Assembly: GCA_963720695.1 (NCBI GenBank)
Contig: CAVRGG010000001.1
Location: forward strand, 186,001 to 250,000
Direction of reading: 5' to 3'
Length of the DNA: 64,000 nt
From: UBA668 sp963720695
Lineage (GTDB): Bacteria; Actinomycetota; Acidimicrobiia; Acidimicrobiales; Ilumatobacteraceae
In this document: positions 24,982 to 33,259 of the stretch, one piece after another
Numbering within the stretch: position 1 is the stretch's first letter
Layout of the letters: the number at the start of each line of letters is the position of its first letter
Made by a program: the position numbers and the translations under genes
The notes under the pieces: generated by a model
What the model was told of the DNA's origin: nothing
Seen by the model: only the letters and a program-made list of their open reading frames with translations
Databases searched by the model: none

Positions 24982-25517
24982 GGTGTTCCTCCGTCGGGGT
25001 CGGGGAAGTGGCGGGAGATGGCGTCCTGGAGTTGGGCGGCGGTGTATGCACCCTGGTGGACTTCGACGATGGTGCCGTCGGCGGCGATGAACGCGGTGGC
25101 CGGCAGCCCGGTCACCGACAGGGCTGCGGACAGCTTGCCGTCAGGGTCCGTGTACTGGTCGTAGTGCACCCCCAGGTCGCCGGCGAACGCGGCCGCCGCC
25201 TCCGAGGTGTCGCCGACGTTGATGCCGATCACCTTCACGCCCGACGTCGCTGCGGCGACCTCGTCGAACGCCGGCATCTCCTTCACGCACGGGGGACACC
25301 AGGTGGCCCACATGTTGACGACGAGCGGGGTGCCCGACAGCTGTGCCAGCGACGCCTCGCTCCCGTCGGAGGACGTGAACGTGACGTGGGCGGCGTCGGC
25401 CGTGGAGCTGCTGCTCCCGCCGCACGAGCTCGTGAAGACCGCGCTCGCCAGAACGACGGTCGCGAGGAGACCGAGGCGGGCGAGGTTCGCGAGCGTCGTG
25501 CGGCGGTGAGTGGTCAC
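24978..25517 (-). CDS. TlpA/ResA-like thioredoxin-fold lipoprotein
   Basis: The 179-residue product has a lipoprotein signal (Cys32 in VFTSSCGGSS). The thioredoxin active site WCPPC lies at residues 73-77 (MWATWCPPCVKEM). The family's cis-Pro appears in TGLPATAFIAADG. TlpA-type proteins reduce the cysteines of CuA subunits and SCO proteins before copper insertion. The GTG start overlaps the PCuAC stop as GTGA, and its own stop overlaps SCO, which makes that role likely here. It is anchored outside the cytoplasmic membrane. Confidence 0.93.
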   Translation of the reverse strand: MTTHRRTTLANLARLGLLATVVLASAVFTSSCGGSSSSTADAAHVTFTSSDGSEASLAQLSGTPLVVNMWATWCPPCVKEMPAFDEVAAATSGVKVIGINVGDTSEAAAAFAGDLGVHYDQYTDPDGKLSAALSVTGLPATAFIAADGTIVEVHQGAYTAAQLQDAISRHFPDPDGGTP

Positions 25518-26164
25518 GGTGCCTCGTCGAGCACCGGCACATCGACGACGATCTCGCCGGCCTTCTCCAGGATCAGGGTCACCTTGATCGTGTCGCCGAC
25601 GGCGAGCGGCTTGACCAGGTCGAACAACATGATGTGGTAGCCGCCCGGCTTCATCTCCACGGCGGTGCCGGCCTTGAGCTCGATGAACTCCACGGGGCGC
25701 ATCGTCATCTCGCCCATGCCACCGGCCATCGTCGTGTCAGAGCCCATGGCTCCGGCCATCGTCGTGTCGGAACCCATGGCTCCGGCCATGGTCGTGTCGG
25801 AGCCCATGGCTCCGGCCATGGTCGTGTCGGAGCCCATGCTGTCGGCCATGACGGTCTCGTGGACCTCGACCTTGCCGGCGACGGAGGCGTCGACCTTGGC
25901 GCCGACGAGCTTGTCGTCGACCGGGCTGGTGATGGTGAGATAGGCGGCGCCGTTGGCTGCGTCGGCCGGACTCGTGCGTGCCCACTGGCCGGTGATCGAC
26001 ACGGTGGCCGCGGCCTGTGTGGTGGGAGCATCCGTTGCGGGAGACGAGCTGTCGTCGTCGCCGCAGGAGACGGCTCCGATGGCGAGCAGGCCGACGGCGG
26101 CGGTGGCGCCGACCGTGCGAAGGAGGCGGGACGGGGTCAGATGATGTGAACGCATACCTTTCAT
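25514..26164 (-). CDS. PCuAC copper chaperone lipoprotein with a Met-rich repeat insert
   Basis: The 216-residue precursor has a lipobox Cys34 (AIGAVSCGDD). The PCuAC domain is GQWARTSPADAANGAAYLTI, then H102 and M106 in VEVHETVM, and H177 and M179 in GYHIMLFDL, the four classical Cu(I)/Cu(II) ligands. Between the two ligand pairs is an unusual insert, residues 110-149, of four MGSDTTMAGA repeats followed by MGEMTM. This would add eight to ten methionines near the site. The family carries copper to SCO or directly to CuA. It starts the operon; GACACT ends seven bases before the ATG at 26164. An ATG at 26155 is the alternative start. Confidence 0.9.
   Translation of the reverse strand: MKGMRSHHLTPSRLLRTVGATAAVGLLAIGAVSCGDDDSSSPATDAPTTQAAATVSITGQWARTSPADAANGAAYLTITSPVDDKLVGAKVDASVAGKVEVHETVMADSMGSDTTMAGAMGSDTTMAGAMGSDTTMAGAMGSDTTMAGGMGEMTMRPVEFIELKAGTAVEMKPGGYHIMLFDLVKPLAVGDTIKVTLILEKAGEIVVDVPVLDEAP
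25721..25840 (-). repeat. Four 30-bp tandem repeats in the PCuAC gene
   Basis: Four consecutive 30-base units differ by only one to four bases and encode MGSDTTMAGA each. A degraded partial unit follows. The whole-codon period keeps the frame, so the copy number may vary between strains. Confidence 0.9.
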
Positions 26165-26308
26165 GTCGTTCAGTGTCCCTGTGGGGTTCCCGGCGTGGAG
26201 GGGACCCACGGCCCCTTTTCGAAGGGCCGAAGGTCCCAACGTGCCCGGTGGGAGCCTCCGGGGACCCGGCGGACGAACTCCATGGCACCCCCTGGCTACC
26301 GTGGCGGT

Positions 26309-27706
26309 GTGGATGAGGTCGGGGATCGCTGGCAGGTCGAGCAGGTGTTGGCACTCGCGCCGCGCCCCTCCTCGGTCGCTGCCGCGCAGCCGCTCGCGGT
26401 GCCGGGCAAGTGGCACGGCACCGGGTGCAGCGCTCGCGCGGTGTGGGGCCGGTGCTCCGGCGGAGGAGCCGAACCGTACGAGTGCGTGGTCGACCACGTG
26501 GGTGTCGAGTTCCGCTGCTCGTGCCCCAGTCGGGTCCTGCCGTGCAAGCACACGCTCGCCCTGCTGATGCTGTGGGCGCGTGGTCAGGTGCCCGCGGGTG
26601 AACCCCCGCGTTCCGCGATCGGATGGCTGAGCACTCGCGCCACGGCCGAGGCGCCCCCGGTGAACCCGCCCGCCCCGGCACCCCCGTCACCGACGGGTCC
26701 GGCCGCGGGTGCGCCCGCCGATGCGGCACCCCCCGCCCCGCCCGACCACGACCCGACGAAGCTTCGCGACGATCGGGTGGCGCGCATGTCCGCCGGCCTC
26801 GCGGAGCTCGATCGCTGGCTCGACGATCGGCTGCGCACCGGCCTCGCCGACCCGGCGCTGGCCCGGTACCGCACGTGGGACCACCTCGCCGCGCGCCTCA
26901 CCGATGCGCAGGTGGGAGGCCTCGCCAACCGTGTCCGCCGCGTCGCCGGCATCGTCGGCGCCCACCCCAACTGGCACGAGCAGTTGCTCGCCGAGTTGGG
27001 TGTGCTCCACCTGTTGGCGGTCAGCGGCCGCCACCTGGGCACGTTGCCGCCGGCCCTCGCCGACTCGGTCGCTGCCGCAATCGGGTGGCAGGTTCGCCAG
27101 GCGGCGGTGCTGGCAGGGGTGCCGCTCACCGATCAGTGGGTGGTCATGGGCCGCAGCGACGTGCGCGAGGACCGCATCGAGGTGCGTCGGGTGTGGCTCC
27201 GGGGTGTCGAGACGGGGGAGTGGGCGATGGTGCTGTCGTTCGCGGCGTTCCGCCAGAGTCTCGACGCCTCGCTCACCGTCGGCACGCAGGTCCATGCCGA
27301 CATGTTCCGGTACCCGGGCGCGGTGGGCCTGCGCGTGCTCGCCGGGCAGCGCCACTCGCCACCGGAGCCCGCAGGCCCGGTCGAGTCGGTCACGGTCGCC
27401 CGCGCCTGCGAACTGGCCGGCGATGCGATTGCACTCGAGCCGTGGCTCGACAGGGTGCCGATCTGCGTCCTCGCCGCGCCGGCGCGATCCGGTGCCCGAT
27501 GGGTGCTCGCCGACGGCACCGGGTCGCTCCCACTCGCGGAGTCCGCCCCCGGCCTGAGCACGCTGCTGGCCTGCAGCGAGGGTCGGGCGGTGCCCATCAC
27601 CGCCGAGTGGACGCCGCTGGGACTCATCCCGCTCACGGTGCACCTCGCCGATCGCGTCGTCGACATCGGGCCGGTGGCCGATTCGTCGTTCGTGGGGGCC
27701 GCGTGA
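26309..27706 (+). CDS. SWIM zinc finger protein, first gene of the MoxR-VWA cluster
   Basis: The 465-residue protein has an N-terminal segment RWQVEQVLALAPRPSSVAAAQ and a SWIM zinc finger, FRCSCPSRVLPCKHTLALLML, with ligands C70, C72, C79 and H81 (CxCx6CxH). A Pro/Ala-rich linker (about 110-145) leads to a helical C-terminal region I cannot name. SWIM domains bind DNA or proteins. TACCGT (26297-26302) ends six bases before the GTG at 26309, so I prefer this leaderless start to the ATG at 26282. Its stop overlaps the DUF5691 start as GTGA. The same neighbours (DUF5691, MoxR ATPase, DUF5682, VWA) recur in streptomycetes, as I recall, which argues for a joint function. Confidence 0.86.
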   Translation: MDEVGDRWQVEQVLALAPRPSSVAAAQPLAVPGKWHGTGCSARAVWGRCSGGGAEPYECVVDHVGVEFRCSCPSRVLPCKHTLALLMLWARGQVPAGEPPRSAIGWLSTRATAEAPPVNPPAPAPPSPTGPAAGAPADAAPPAPPDHDPTKLRDDRVARMSAGLAELDRWLDDRLRTGLADPALARYRTWDHLAARLTDAQVGGLANRVRRVAGIVGAHPNWHEQLLAELGVLHLLAVSGRHLGTLPPALADSVAAAIGWQVRQAAVLAGVPLTDQWVVMGRSDVREDRIEVRRVWLRGVETGEWAMVLSFAAFRQSLDASLTVGTQVHADMFRYPGAVGLRVLAGQRHSPPEPAGPVESVTVARACELAGDAIALEPWLDRVPICVLAAPARSGARWVLADGTGSLPLAESAPGLSTLLACSEGRAVPITAEWTPLGLIPLTVHLADRVVDIGPVADSSFVGAA

Positions 27707-28519
27707 GCACGATCGACGCGTACTGGAACGAGATGGTCACCGTCGCGCTGCTGGGCACCGATCGCCGAGAGCCGCCGCTCGCCGCCGGTCGGAGGGCTGG
27801 CCGATCTCGCCGCCGATGATCCTCCGGCCACCGCCTCGCAGCGACTCCTGCAACAGGTCGCCGCCTGCACGGCCGTCCGGCGCGCGGGCGTGGTGCCGGG
27901 GCCGGTCGTCACGATGGTCGCGCCACCCGCTGCGGATCCGCGTCCGGTCACACCGCCGTCGGCCACCGCCACGTGGCGGCGGGTCATCGCCGACTGGCCC
28001 GTGCTGGAGGACGAATGGGTGCTCGCCGTGGTGCGCTCGGGGCGCCGCCTCGCGCCAGAGCTCGTGCCGCCGTTGCTCGCCCGACATCGCAGCGATGCCA
28101 CGCGTCACGCGCGTGCCATGGTGGCCGCCGGCCCGCTCGCCTCGTGGATGATCGAGTGGTCACCTCGGCTGGCGTGCGCGTCCAAGAAGCGGGCCCTCGT
28201 CGATGAGCAGACCGTCGAGCACCTCGCCGAGCTTCCCGAACTGGCGATCACCCCCGATCTCGTCGCGCTGCTCACCACCCCACCTGCCACCACGGCGTCC
28301 ACGCTGGCCGCAGCGATCTCCGAAGGGCGGCTGGCCGTCAGCCACCGTGCGGTGCTCGTCAATCTGATCGCCCGCATGCAGCCCGCGTCGCTGCCAGAGG
28401 TCGCAATCGCACTCGGCCGGGTCAACCCGTCGCTTCCCTCCATCGGCCTTGCATTCGCCCTCGCCGATCTCGCCCGTCTCCGCCACCACATGCTCACCGA
28501 ACTGGAGCTCCACGAATGA
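27703..28519 (+). pseudogene. DUF5691-type protein, broken by a single-base frameshift
   Basis: The GTG at 27703 overlaps the SWIM stop and begins STIDAYWNEMVTVALLGTDRREPPLAAG, a DUF5691-like opening, then meets a TGA at 27819. From about 27787 the homologous sequence continues in the other frame: GGLADLAADDPPATASQRLL, and on through AACTAVRRAGVVPGPVVTMV to a TGA at 28519. One base gained or lost at 27775-27795 (around gccgccggtcggaggg) explains this. The rest (about 240 residues) is intact, helical and repeat-like (HEAT-like in appearance). The stop overlaps the MoxR ATG as ATGA. As read, only a short N-terminal peptide or an internally started product (GTG at 27890) could be made. Confidence 0.78.
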
Positions 28520-29616
28520 CTTCCCCGACGCACCCGGCCGTTCCGACGGTTCTGCGGCCCCACGCCGAGCAGGAGTTCGCCCACGAGCTCGCGGCGATCG
28601 CCGCCGTCGACTCGCGCGAACGTCCGCCGAGCTGGCGCATGTCGCCGTGGGCGGTGGTCACGTACCTGATGGGGGGTGTGCTGTCCGACGGCACGGTGAT
28701 CTCCCCGAAGTACGTCGGGCAGCAGCGCCTCATCGAGATCGCCGTCGCCACGCTCGCCACCGACCGCGCCCTGCTGCTGCTCGGGGTTCCCGGCACCGCC
28801 AAGACCTGGGTCAGCGAGCATCTGGCCGCAGCGATCAGCGGCGACTCGACCCTGCTGGTGCAGGGAACGGCCGGCACGGCGGAGGAGCAGCTGCGCTACG
28901 GGTGGAACTACGCCAGGTTGCTGGCCGAAGGTCCGTCGGCCGCCGCACTGGTACCGAGCCCGGTGTACCGGGCGATGGAGCGTGGTGCGATCGTGCGCGT
29001 GGAGGAGCTCACTCGCGTACCCAGCGACGTCCAGGACGCGCTCGTCACCGTGCTGAGCGAGAAGACGCTGCCCATTCCCGAGCTCAACGGGGAGATGCAG
29101 GCGATCCCCGGCTTCAACCTCATCGCCACCGCCAACGACCGAGATCGGGGCGTCAACGACCTGTCGGCCGCGCTGCGCCGACGGTTCAACACGGTCGTGC
29201 TGCCCCTGCCCGCCGATGCCGAGGAGGAGGTCGCCATCGTCGAGCGGCGCGTGGGCGAGCTCGGGGCGGCGCTGCAACTCCCACGCGTTCCCACGGCCGA
29301 CGAGGAGATCCGCCGCGTGGTCACCGTGTTCCGCGAGCTCCGCAACGGTGTCACCGAGGACGGCCGCATCAGCCTCAAGGTGCCCAGCGGCTCGCTCAGC
29401 ACCGCCGAGGCGATCTCGGTGGTCACCAGCGGCGTCGCGCTCGCCGCACACTTCGGCAACGGAGGTCTCAGCTCGGCCGACGTCGCCGCCGGCATCGTCG
29501 GAGCCGTCGTCAAGGATCCCGTCCACGATGCGGTCGCATGGCGCGAGTACCTCGAGGCGGTCGTCCGCGACCGCGAGGGCTGGGGCGAGTTCTACGAGGC
29601 GTGCCGCGAGCTCTGA
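28516..29616 (+). CDS. MoxR-type AAA+ ATPase
   Basis: The 366-residue ATPase has the Walker A motif GVPGTAKT at residues 90-97, a Walker B-like IVRVEELTRVP and a sensor 1 region FNLIATANDRDRGVNDLSAALRRRF containing the arginine finger. MoxR ATPases act as chaperones that remodel or load metal into partner proteins, usually with a VWA protein encoded nearby. Here the VWA protein is two genes downstream. The ATG overlaps the broken DUF5691 gene as ATGA, so translation may suffer if the upstream frameshift is real. The N-terminal 60 residues before the AAA core (HAEQEFAHELAAIAAVDS) are specific to this subgroup. Confidence 0.92.
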   Translation: MTSPTHPAVPTVLRPHAEQEFAHELAAIAAVDSRERPPSWRMSPWAVVTYLMGGVLSDGTVISPKYVGQQRLIEIAVATLATDRALLLLGVPGTAKTWVSEHLAAAISGDSTLLVQGTAGTAEEQLRYGWNYARLLAEGPSAAALVPSPVYRAMERGAIVRVEELTRVPSDVQDALVTVLSEKTLPIPELNGEMQAIPGFNLIATANDRDRGVNDLSAALRRRFNTVVLPLPADAEEEVAIVERRVGELGAALQLPRVPTADEEIRRVVTVFRELRNGVTEDGRISLKVPSGSLSTAEAISVVTSGVALAAHFGNGGLSSADVAAGIVGAVVKDPVHDAVAWREYLEAVVRDREGWGEFYEACREL

Positions 29617-29621
29617 GCCCC

Positions 29622-31862
29622 GTGTCCGTCACCCATCCTCCCGCAGAGCAGGTCGCATCCGTCGCACAGGTTCCCCCGGTCGTGCAGCTGCTCGGCGTCC
29701 GTCACCACGGGCCGGGGTCGGCCCGGTCGGTGGTGCGGGCGCTCGAGGACCTGCAACCGACCGTGGTGCTCGTCGAGCTCCCGGCCGACTGCGAGGCAGC
29801 GCTGGCCTGGGTCGGTCACGAACAGCTGCGCCCGCCCGTCGCCCTGTTGGGCTACGTGGCCGACCAACCGCAACGAGCCGCGTTCTTGCCGTTCGCCGCG
29901 TTCAGCCCCGAGTGGCAGGCGTTCGTGTGGGCCCGAGCGCACGACGTGCCGATCCGGGCGATCGACCTGCCGCTCGCCAACGCACTCGTCGACGTGCGCG
30001 ACGACGAACTCCAACTCGCCTCGCCCTCGGTCGGCGACCCTCTGGCGGCGCTGGCCGCCGCAGCCGGTGACCCCGACGCCGAGCGGTGGTGGGACGACGT
30101 GATCGAGCACCGCGGCGACGGTGCGCCCGCGTTCGATGCGGTGGCCGAGGCGATGCACGCAGTGCGAGGCGGCAACGAGCCGGCTTCGGCGCGTGAAGCC
30201 CAACGCGAAGCCCACATGCGTCAGGTGCTGCGCAGGGCGATCGCCGACGGGCATCCCCGCATCGCGGTGGTGTGTGGGGCGTGGCACGTGCCGGCGCTGC
30301 AGCAGCCGCTGCCACCGGCGAAGGTCGACGCAACGACCCTGCGAGGCCTGGCGAAGGTCAAGGTCGGCGTGAGCTGGGTGCCGTGGACACATCGGCGACT
30401 CGCCTCCGTGTCGGGCTATGGCGCCGGTGTGCGCAGCCCCGGGTGGTATGCGCACGTGTTCGAGCATCCCGGGCCCACCGGCATCACCCGTTGGTTCGTC
30501 GGGGCGGCCCGGCTGTTGCGCGATCGCGGCATGTCGGCGTCGCCCGACCACCTCATCGCAGCCACCAGGGCCGCGGGCGCGCTGGCGGCGCTGCGGGGTC
30601 GACCCAAGCCGGGTCTGGCCGAGGTGCTCGATGCGGCCGACGCGGTGATGGCGGGTTCCACCGGGCTGGCGCTGATCCAACGCGACCTCGTCGTGGGTGA
30701 CGCGATCGGTGAGGTGCCCGACGACGCACCACAGGTGCCGCTGGCCCGCGACCTCGCCGTCCAGCAGCGCAAGGTCCGGCTCAAGCCGACCGCCGACGCG
30801 CAGACCATCGAGCTCGACGTCCGCCTCGCGAACCCGCGGGCGCGCTCGGTGCTGCTCCATCGGCTGCGATCCCTCGGCGTGCCGTGGGGCACCGTCGAGG
30901 AGGGCCGTGGTACCAGCGGCACGTTCCGCGAGACCTGGGCATTGCGGTGGGAGCCCGAGCTCACGATCCGTCTCATCGAGCTGTCGGCGCACGGCACCAC
31001 GGTCCGTGCCGCGGCTGCCCATCGCCTGCTGGAGGGGGCACAGAGCGCCACTGCCCTCGCCGATCTGGTGCACGTGCTCGATCAGGCGCTGCTGGCGGAC
31101 CTGCCCGACGTGGTCCAACCAGTGGTCGCCCTCGTCGAGGCACAGGCGGCGCACGACCCCGATGTGGTGCAGGTCATCGACACGCTGGGGCCGCTGGCAC
31201 GGGCGCTGCGATACGGCGACGTGCGCGGCACCGATGCGTCAGCACTGCGGCAGGTGTTCGACGGATTGGTGGTGCGGGTGCTCGCCGGCACGGTCATGGC
31301 GTGCCGGTCGCTGGCACCCGACGCTGCCGTGGCGATGGTCGAACGGTTGGCCGGTGTCGCCGCCGCGCTCGCGCTCGTCGACCACCCCGCACGTCGCGGT
31401 GAATGGCCCGCGGTGCTCGCCCTCGTCGCCGAGCGGCCCGATGTGCACGGCCTGGTCCAGGGAAGGGCGACACGGCTCCTCCACGACGGGGGTGCATGGA
31501 ATCGGGCTCGCGTCGGTGCGCGCCTGTCGCGGTCGTTGTCGGTGGGCACCTCGCCGGCCGACGGGGCGGCGTTCGTCGAGGGCTTCCTCGCCGGTAGTGG
31601 CACGGTGCTGGTGCACGACCGAGAGCTGCTCGACGTCATCGACGGATGGGTGTCAGGTCTTGCTCCGGATGCGTTCGCGGACACCGTGCCGTTGCTTCGT
31701 CGGACCTTCGGCGCCTTCGAGCCCGCCGAGCGACGGCAGCTGGGGCTGCTGCTGGCCGACGAGGAGACAGCAGCGCCCTTGGGGTACGGCACCGACGTCG
31801 ACGCCGCGCGAGCGGCGGCGGTACTGGTGACGGTGCGGCAGATGCTGGGGGTGCCGCAATGA
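29622..31862 (+). CDS. DUF5682 family protein (TraB/ChaN-like N-terminal domain)
   Basis: The 746-residue protein begins at a GTG five bases after the MoxR stop. The N-terminal 250 residues contain LLGVRHHGPGSARSVVRAL (H28, H29), TVVLVELPADCEAAL (E52) and AVVCGAWHVPAL (His near 222). This His...Glu...GxxH arrangement resembles the TIKI/TraB/EreA/ChaN metal-dependent hydrolase fold, so a hydrolytic or heme/metal role is possible (inference). The large C-terminal part is helical and carries no motif I know. Its stop overlaps the VWA start as ATGA. Placement between MoxR and VWA suggests it is the substrate or effector of the ATPase. Confidence 0.84.
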   Translation: MSVTHPPAEQVASVAQVPPVVQLLGVRHHGPGSARSVVRALEDLQPTVVLVELPADCEAALAWVGHEQLRPPVALLGYVADQPQRAAFLPFAAFSPEWQAFVWARAHDVPIRAIDLPLANALVDVRDDELQLASPSVGDPLAALAAAAGDPDAERWWDDVIEHRGDGAPAFDAVAEAMHAVRGGNEPASAREAQREAHMRQVLRRAIADGHPRIAVVCGAWHVPALQQPLPPAKVDATTLRGLAKVKVGVSWVPWTHRRLASVSGYGAGVRSPGWYAHVFEHPGPTGITRWFVGAARLLRDRGMSASPDHLIAATRAAGALAALRGRPKPGLAEVLDAADAVMAGSTGLALIQRDLVVGDAIGEVPDDAPQVPLARDLAVQQRKVRLKPTADAQTIELDVRLANPRARSVLLHRLRSLGVPWGTVEEGRGTSGTFRETWALRWEPELTIRLIELSAHGTTVRAAAAHRLLEGAQSATALADLVHVLDQALLADLPDVVQPVVALVEAQAAHDPDVVQVIDTLGPLARALRYGDVRGTDASALRQVFDGLVVRVLAGTVMACRSLAPDAAVAMVERLAGVAAALALVDHPARRGEWPAVLALVAERPDVHGLVQGRATRLLHDGGAWNRARVGARLSRSLSVGTSPADGAAFVEGFLAGSGTVLVHDRELLDVIDGWVSGLAPDAFADTVPLLRRTFGAFEPAERRQLGLLLADEETAAPLGYGTDVDAARAAAVLVTVRQMLGVPQ

Positions 31863-33091
31863 CACCGTCAGTCGTCGGTGGCGCGCTCACGGGTCGCGTG
31901 AGCGACCACGAACGCCAGCGTCGTTGGCGGATGGTGCTCGGCGGCACCGACGAGGGTGACGGCACCGGTCAGGGCGTCACGTCGCTGCAACTCGCCGGCG
32001 ACGATGCCCGCATCGACGCCGCGCTCGCCGCGGTGTACGACTCGCGTCCGGGGAAGGCCGGCGGGCGGTCTCGTTCCGGCGGGCTCGGGGCGTCGGCGCC
32101 GTCGGTCGCGCGCTGGTTGGGCGACATCCGCCGCTACTTCCCGTCGTCGGTCGTGCAGGTGCTCCAGCGCGACGCGATCGATCGGCTCAACCTGCGCCAG
32201 CTCCTGCTCGAGCCCGAGATGCTCCGTGCCGTCGAGGCGGATCTCCACCTCGTGACGTTGCTCGTCGAGCTCAACAAGCTGCTCCCCGACGCGACCCGCT
32301 CCACCGCCCGACAAGTGGTCGCCCAGGTGGTGGAACAGATCGAGCAGCGCCTCGCCTCACGCACCAAGCAGGCGGTGCACGGGGCACTGGCTCGATCGCA
32401 GCGCAGCCGCCGGCCGCGCCACACCGACATCGACTGGGGCCGGACGATCCTGGCCAACCTGCGCCACTACCTTCCCGACCAACGCACGGTCGTGCCCGAG
32501 CACCTCGTCGGCTACGGCCGCCGCCAGCGCAGCCTGTCGCGCGATGTCATCGTCGCCATCGACCAGTCCGGGAGCATGGCCGACAGTGTCGTCTACGCGG
32601 CCGTGTTCGGCGCGGTCCTGGCATCGATGCCCGCGTTGAGCACCACGGTGATCGCGTTCGACACCGCGATCGCCGATCTCACCCACCTGCTGCACGATCC
32701 GGTCGACGTGCTCTTCGGCGTGCAGTTGGGTGGTGGCACCGACATCGCCCAGGCGATCGAGTACTGCCGGCAGCACATCACCCGCCCCGCCGACACCGTG
32801 CTCGTGCTCGTCAGCGACCTGTTCGAAGGCGGCAACTCGGGGGTCCTGCGCGACCGGGTGGCGGCGTTGCACCAGTCGGGCGTCACGGTGGTCGTGCTGC
32901 TCGCGCTGAGCGATGAGGGCGCCCCCGCCTACGACCACGCACAGGCGGCCGCGCTCGCGGAGCTCGGCGTGCCGTCGCTGGCCTGCACGCCCGATGCGTT
33001 CCCGGATCTGCTCGCCGCGGCGCTCGAGGGCCGCGACGTCGGCCGCTGGGCCAACGAGCACGGCCTGCACACCGCCGTGCAGCCCACCTGA
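31859..33091 (+). CDS. VWA domain protein, CoxE/MoxR-partner type
   Basis: The 410-residue protein has an N-terminal helical region and a C-terminal von Willebrand A domain with a complete MIDAS: DQSGSMAD (D235, S237, S239), a Thr in the QLGGGTDIAQAI loop and an Asp in VLVLVSDLFEGG. Such proteins act as adaptors that recruit clients to MoxR ATPases through a divalent metal. The middle part, RPRHTDIDWGRTILANLRHYLP, is typical of the subgroup. It ends the cluster; two family A palindromes follow within 150 bases. The ATG overlaps the DUF5682 stop. Confidence 0.9.
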   Translation: MTPSVVGGALTGRVSDHERQRRWRMVLGGTDEGDGTGQGVTSLQLAGDDARIDAALAAVYDSRPGKAGGRSRSGGLGASAPSVARWLGDIRRYFPSSVVQVLQRDAIDRLNLRQLLLEPEMLRAVEADLHLVTLLVELNKLLPDATRSTARQVVAQVVEQIEQRLASRTKQAVHGALARSQRSRRPRHTDIDWGRTILANLRHYLPDQRTVVPEHLVGYGRRQRSLSRDVIVAIDQSGSMADSVVYAAVFGAVLASMPALSTTVIAFDTAIADLTHLLHDPVDVLFGVQLGGGTDIAQAIEYCRQHITRPADTVLVLVSDLFEGGNSGVLRDRVAALHQSGVTVVVLLALSDEGAPAYDHAQAAALAELGVPSLACTPDAFPDLLAAALEGRDVGRWANEHGLHTAVQPT

Positions 33092-33103
33092 CGCGCGGCC
33101 CAA

Positions 33104-33146
33104 CTGGGCAGGTTTGTTCCCGGAAACCGGGAACAAACCTCCCCAG
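33104..33146. repeat. Family A palindrome, copy 3
   Basis: 43 bases with 20-base arms and an AAA loop; the core is TTCCCGGAAACCGGGAA, the ends CTGG/CCAG. It begins 13 bases after the VWA stop and points at a convergent gene. With copy 4 it forms a tandem pair 51 bases apart. Confidence 0.85.
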
Positions 33147-33197
33147 AACCCGTGCTGGGAAGGATCACGCCCAGAAACCGAGGGACGCGCGGGCCAA

Positions 33198-33240
33198 CTG
33201 GGTAGGCCTGTTCCCGGAAACCGGGAACGAACCTCCCCAG
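33198..33240. repeat. Family A palindrome, copy 4
   Basis: 43 bases, the same core and end motifs as copy 3, with two or three arm mismatches. It is followed by AGAAGCCGA, which completes the reverse complement of the TCGGCTTCTGG that precedes copies 1 and 2. It lies 20 bases before the end of the convergent PEP-utilising gene. Confidence 0.85.
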
Positions 33241-33259
33241 AAGCCGATGTGGAGTGGTC

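Noticed and set aside
25721..25840. The 30-bp tandem repeats as a CRISPR array
   Set aside because: There are no spacers, and the units are contiguous, in frame and translated within a PCuAC protein.
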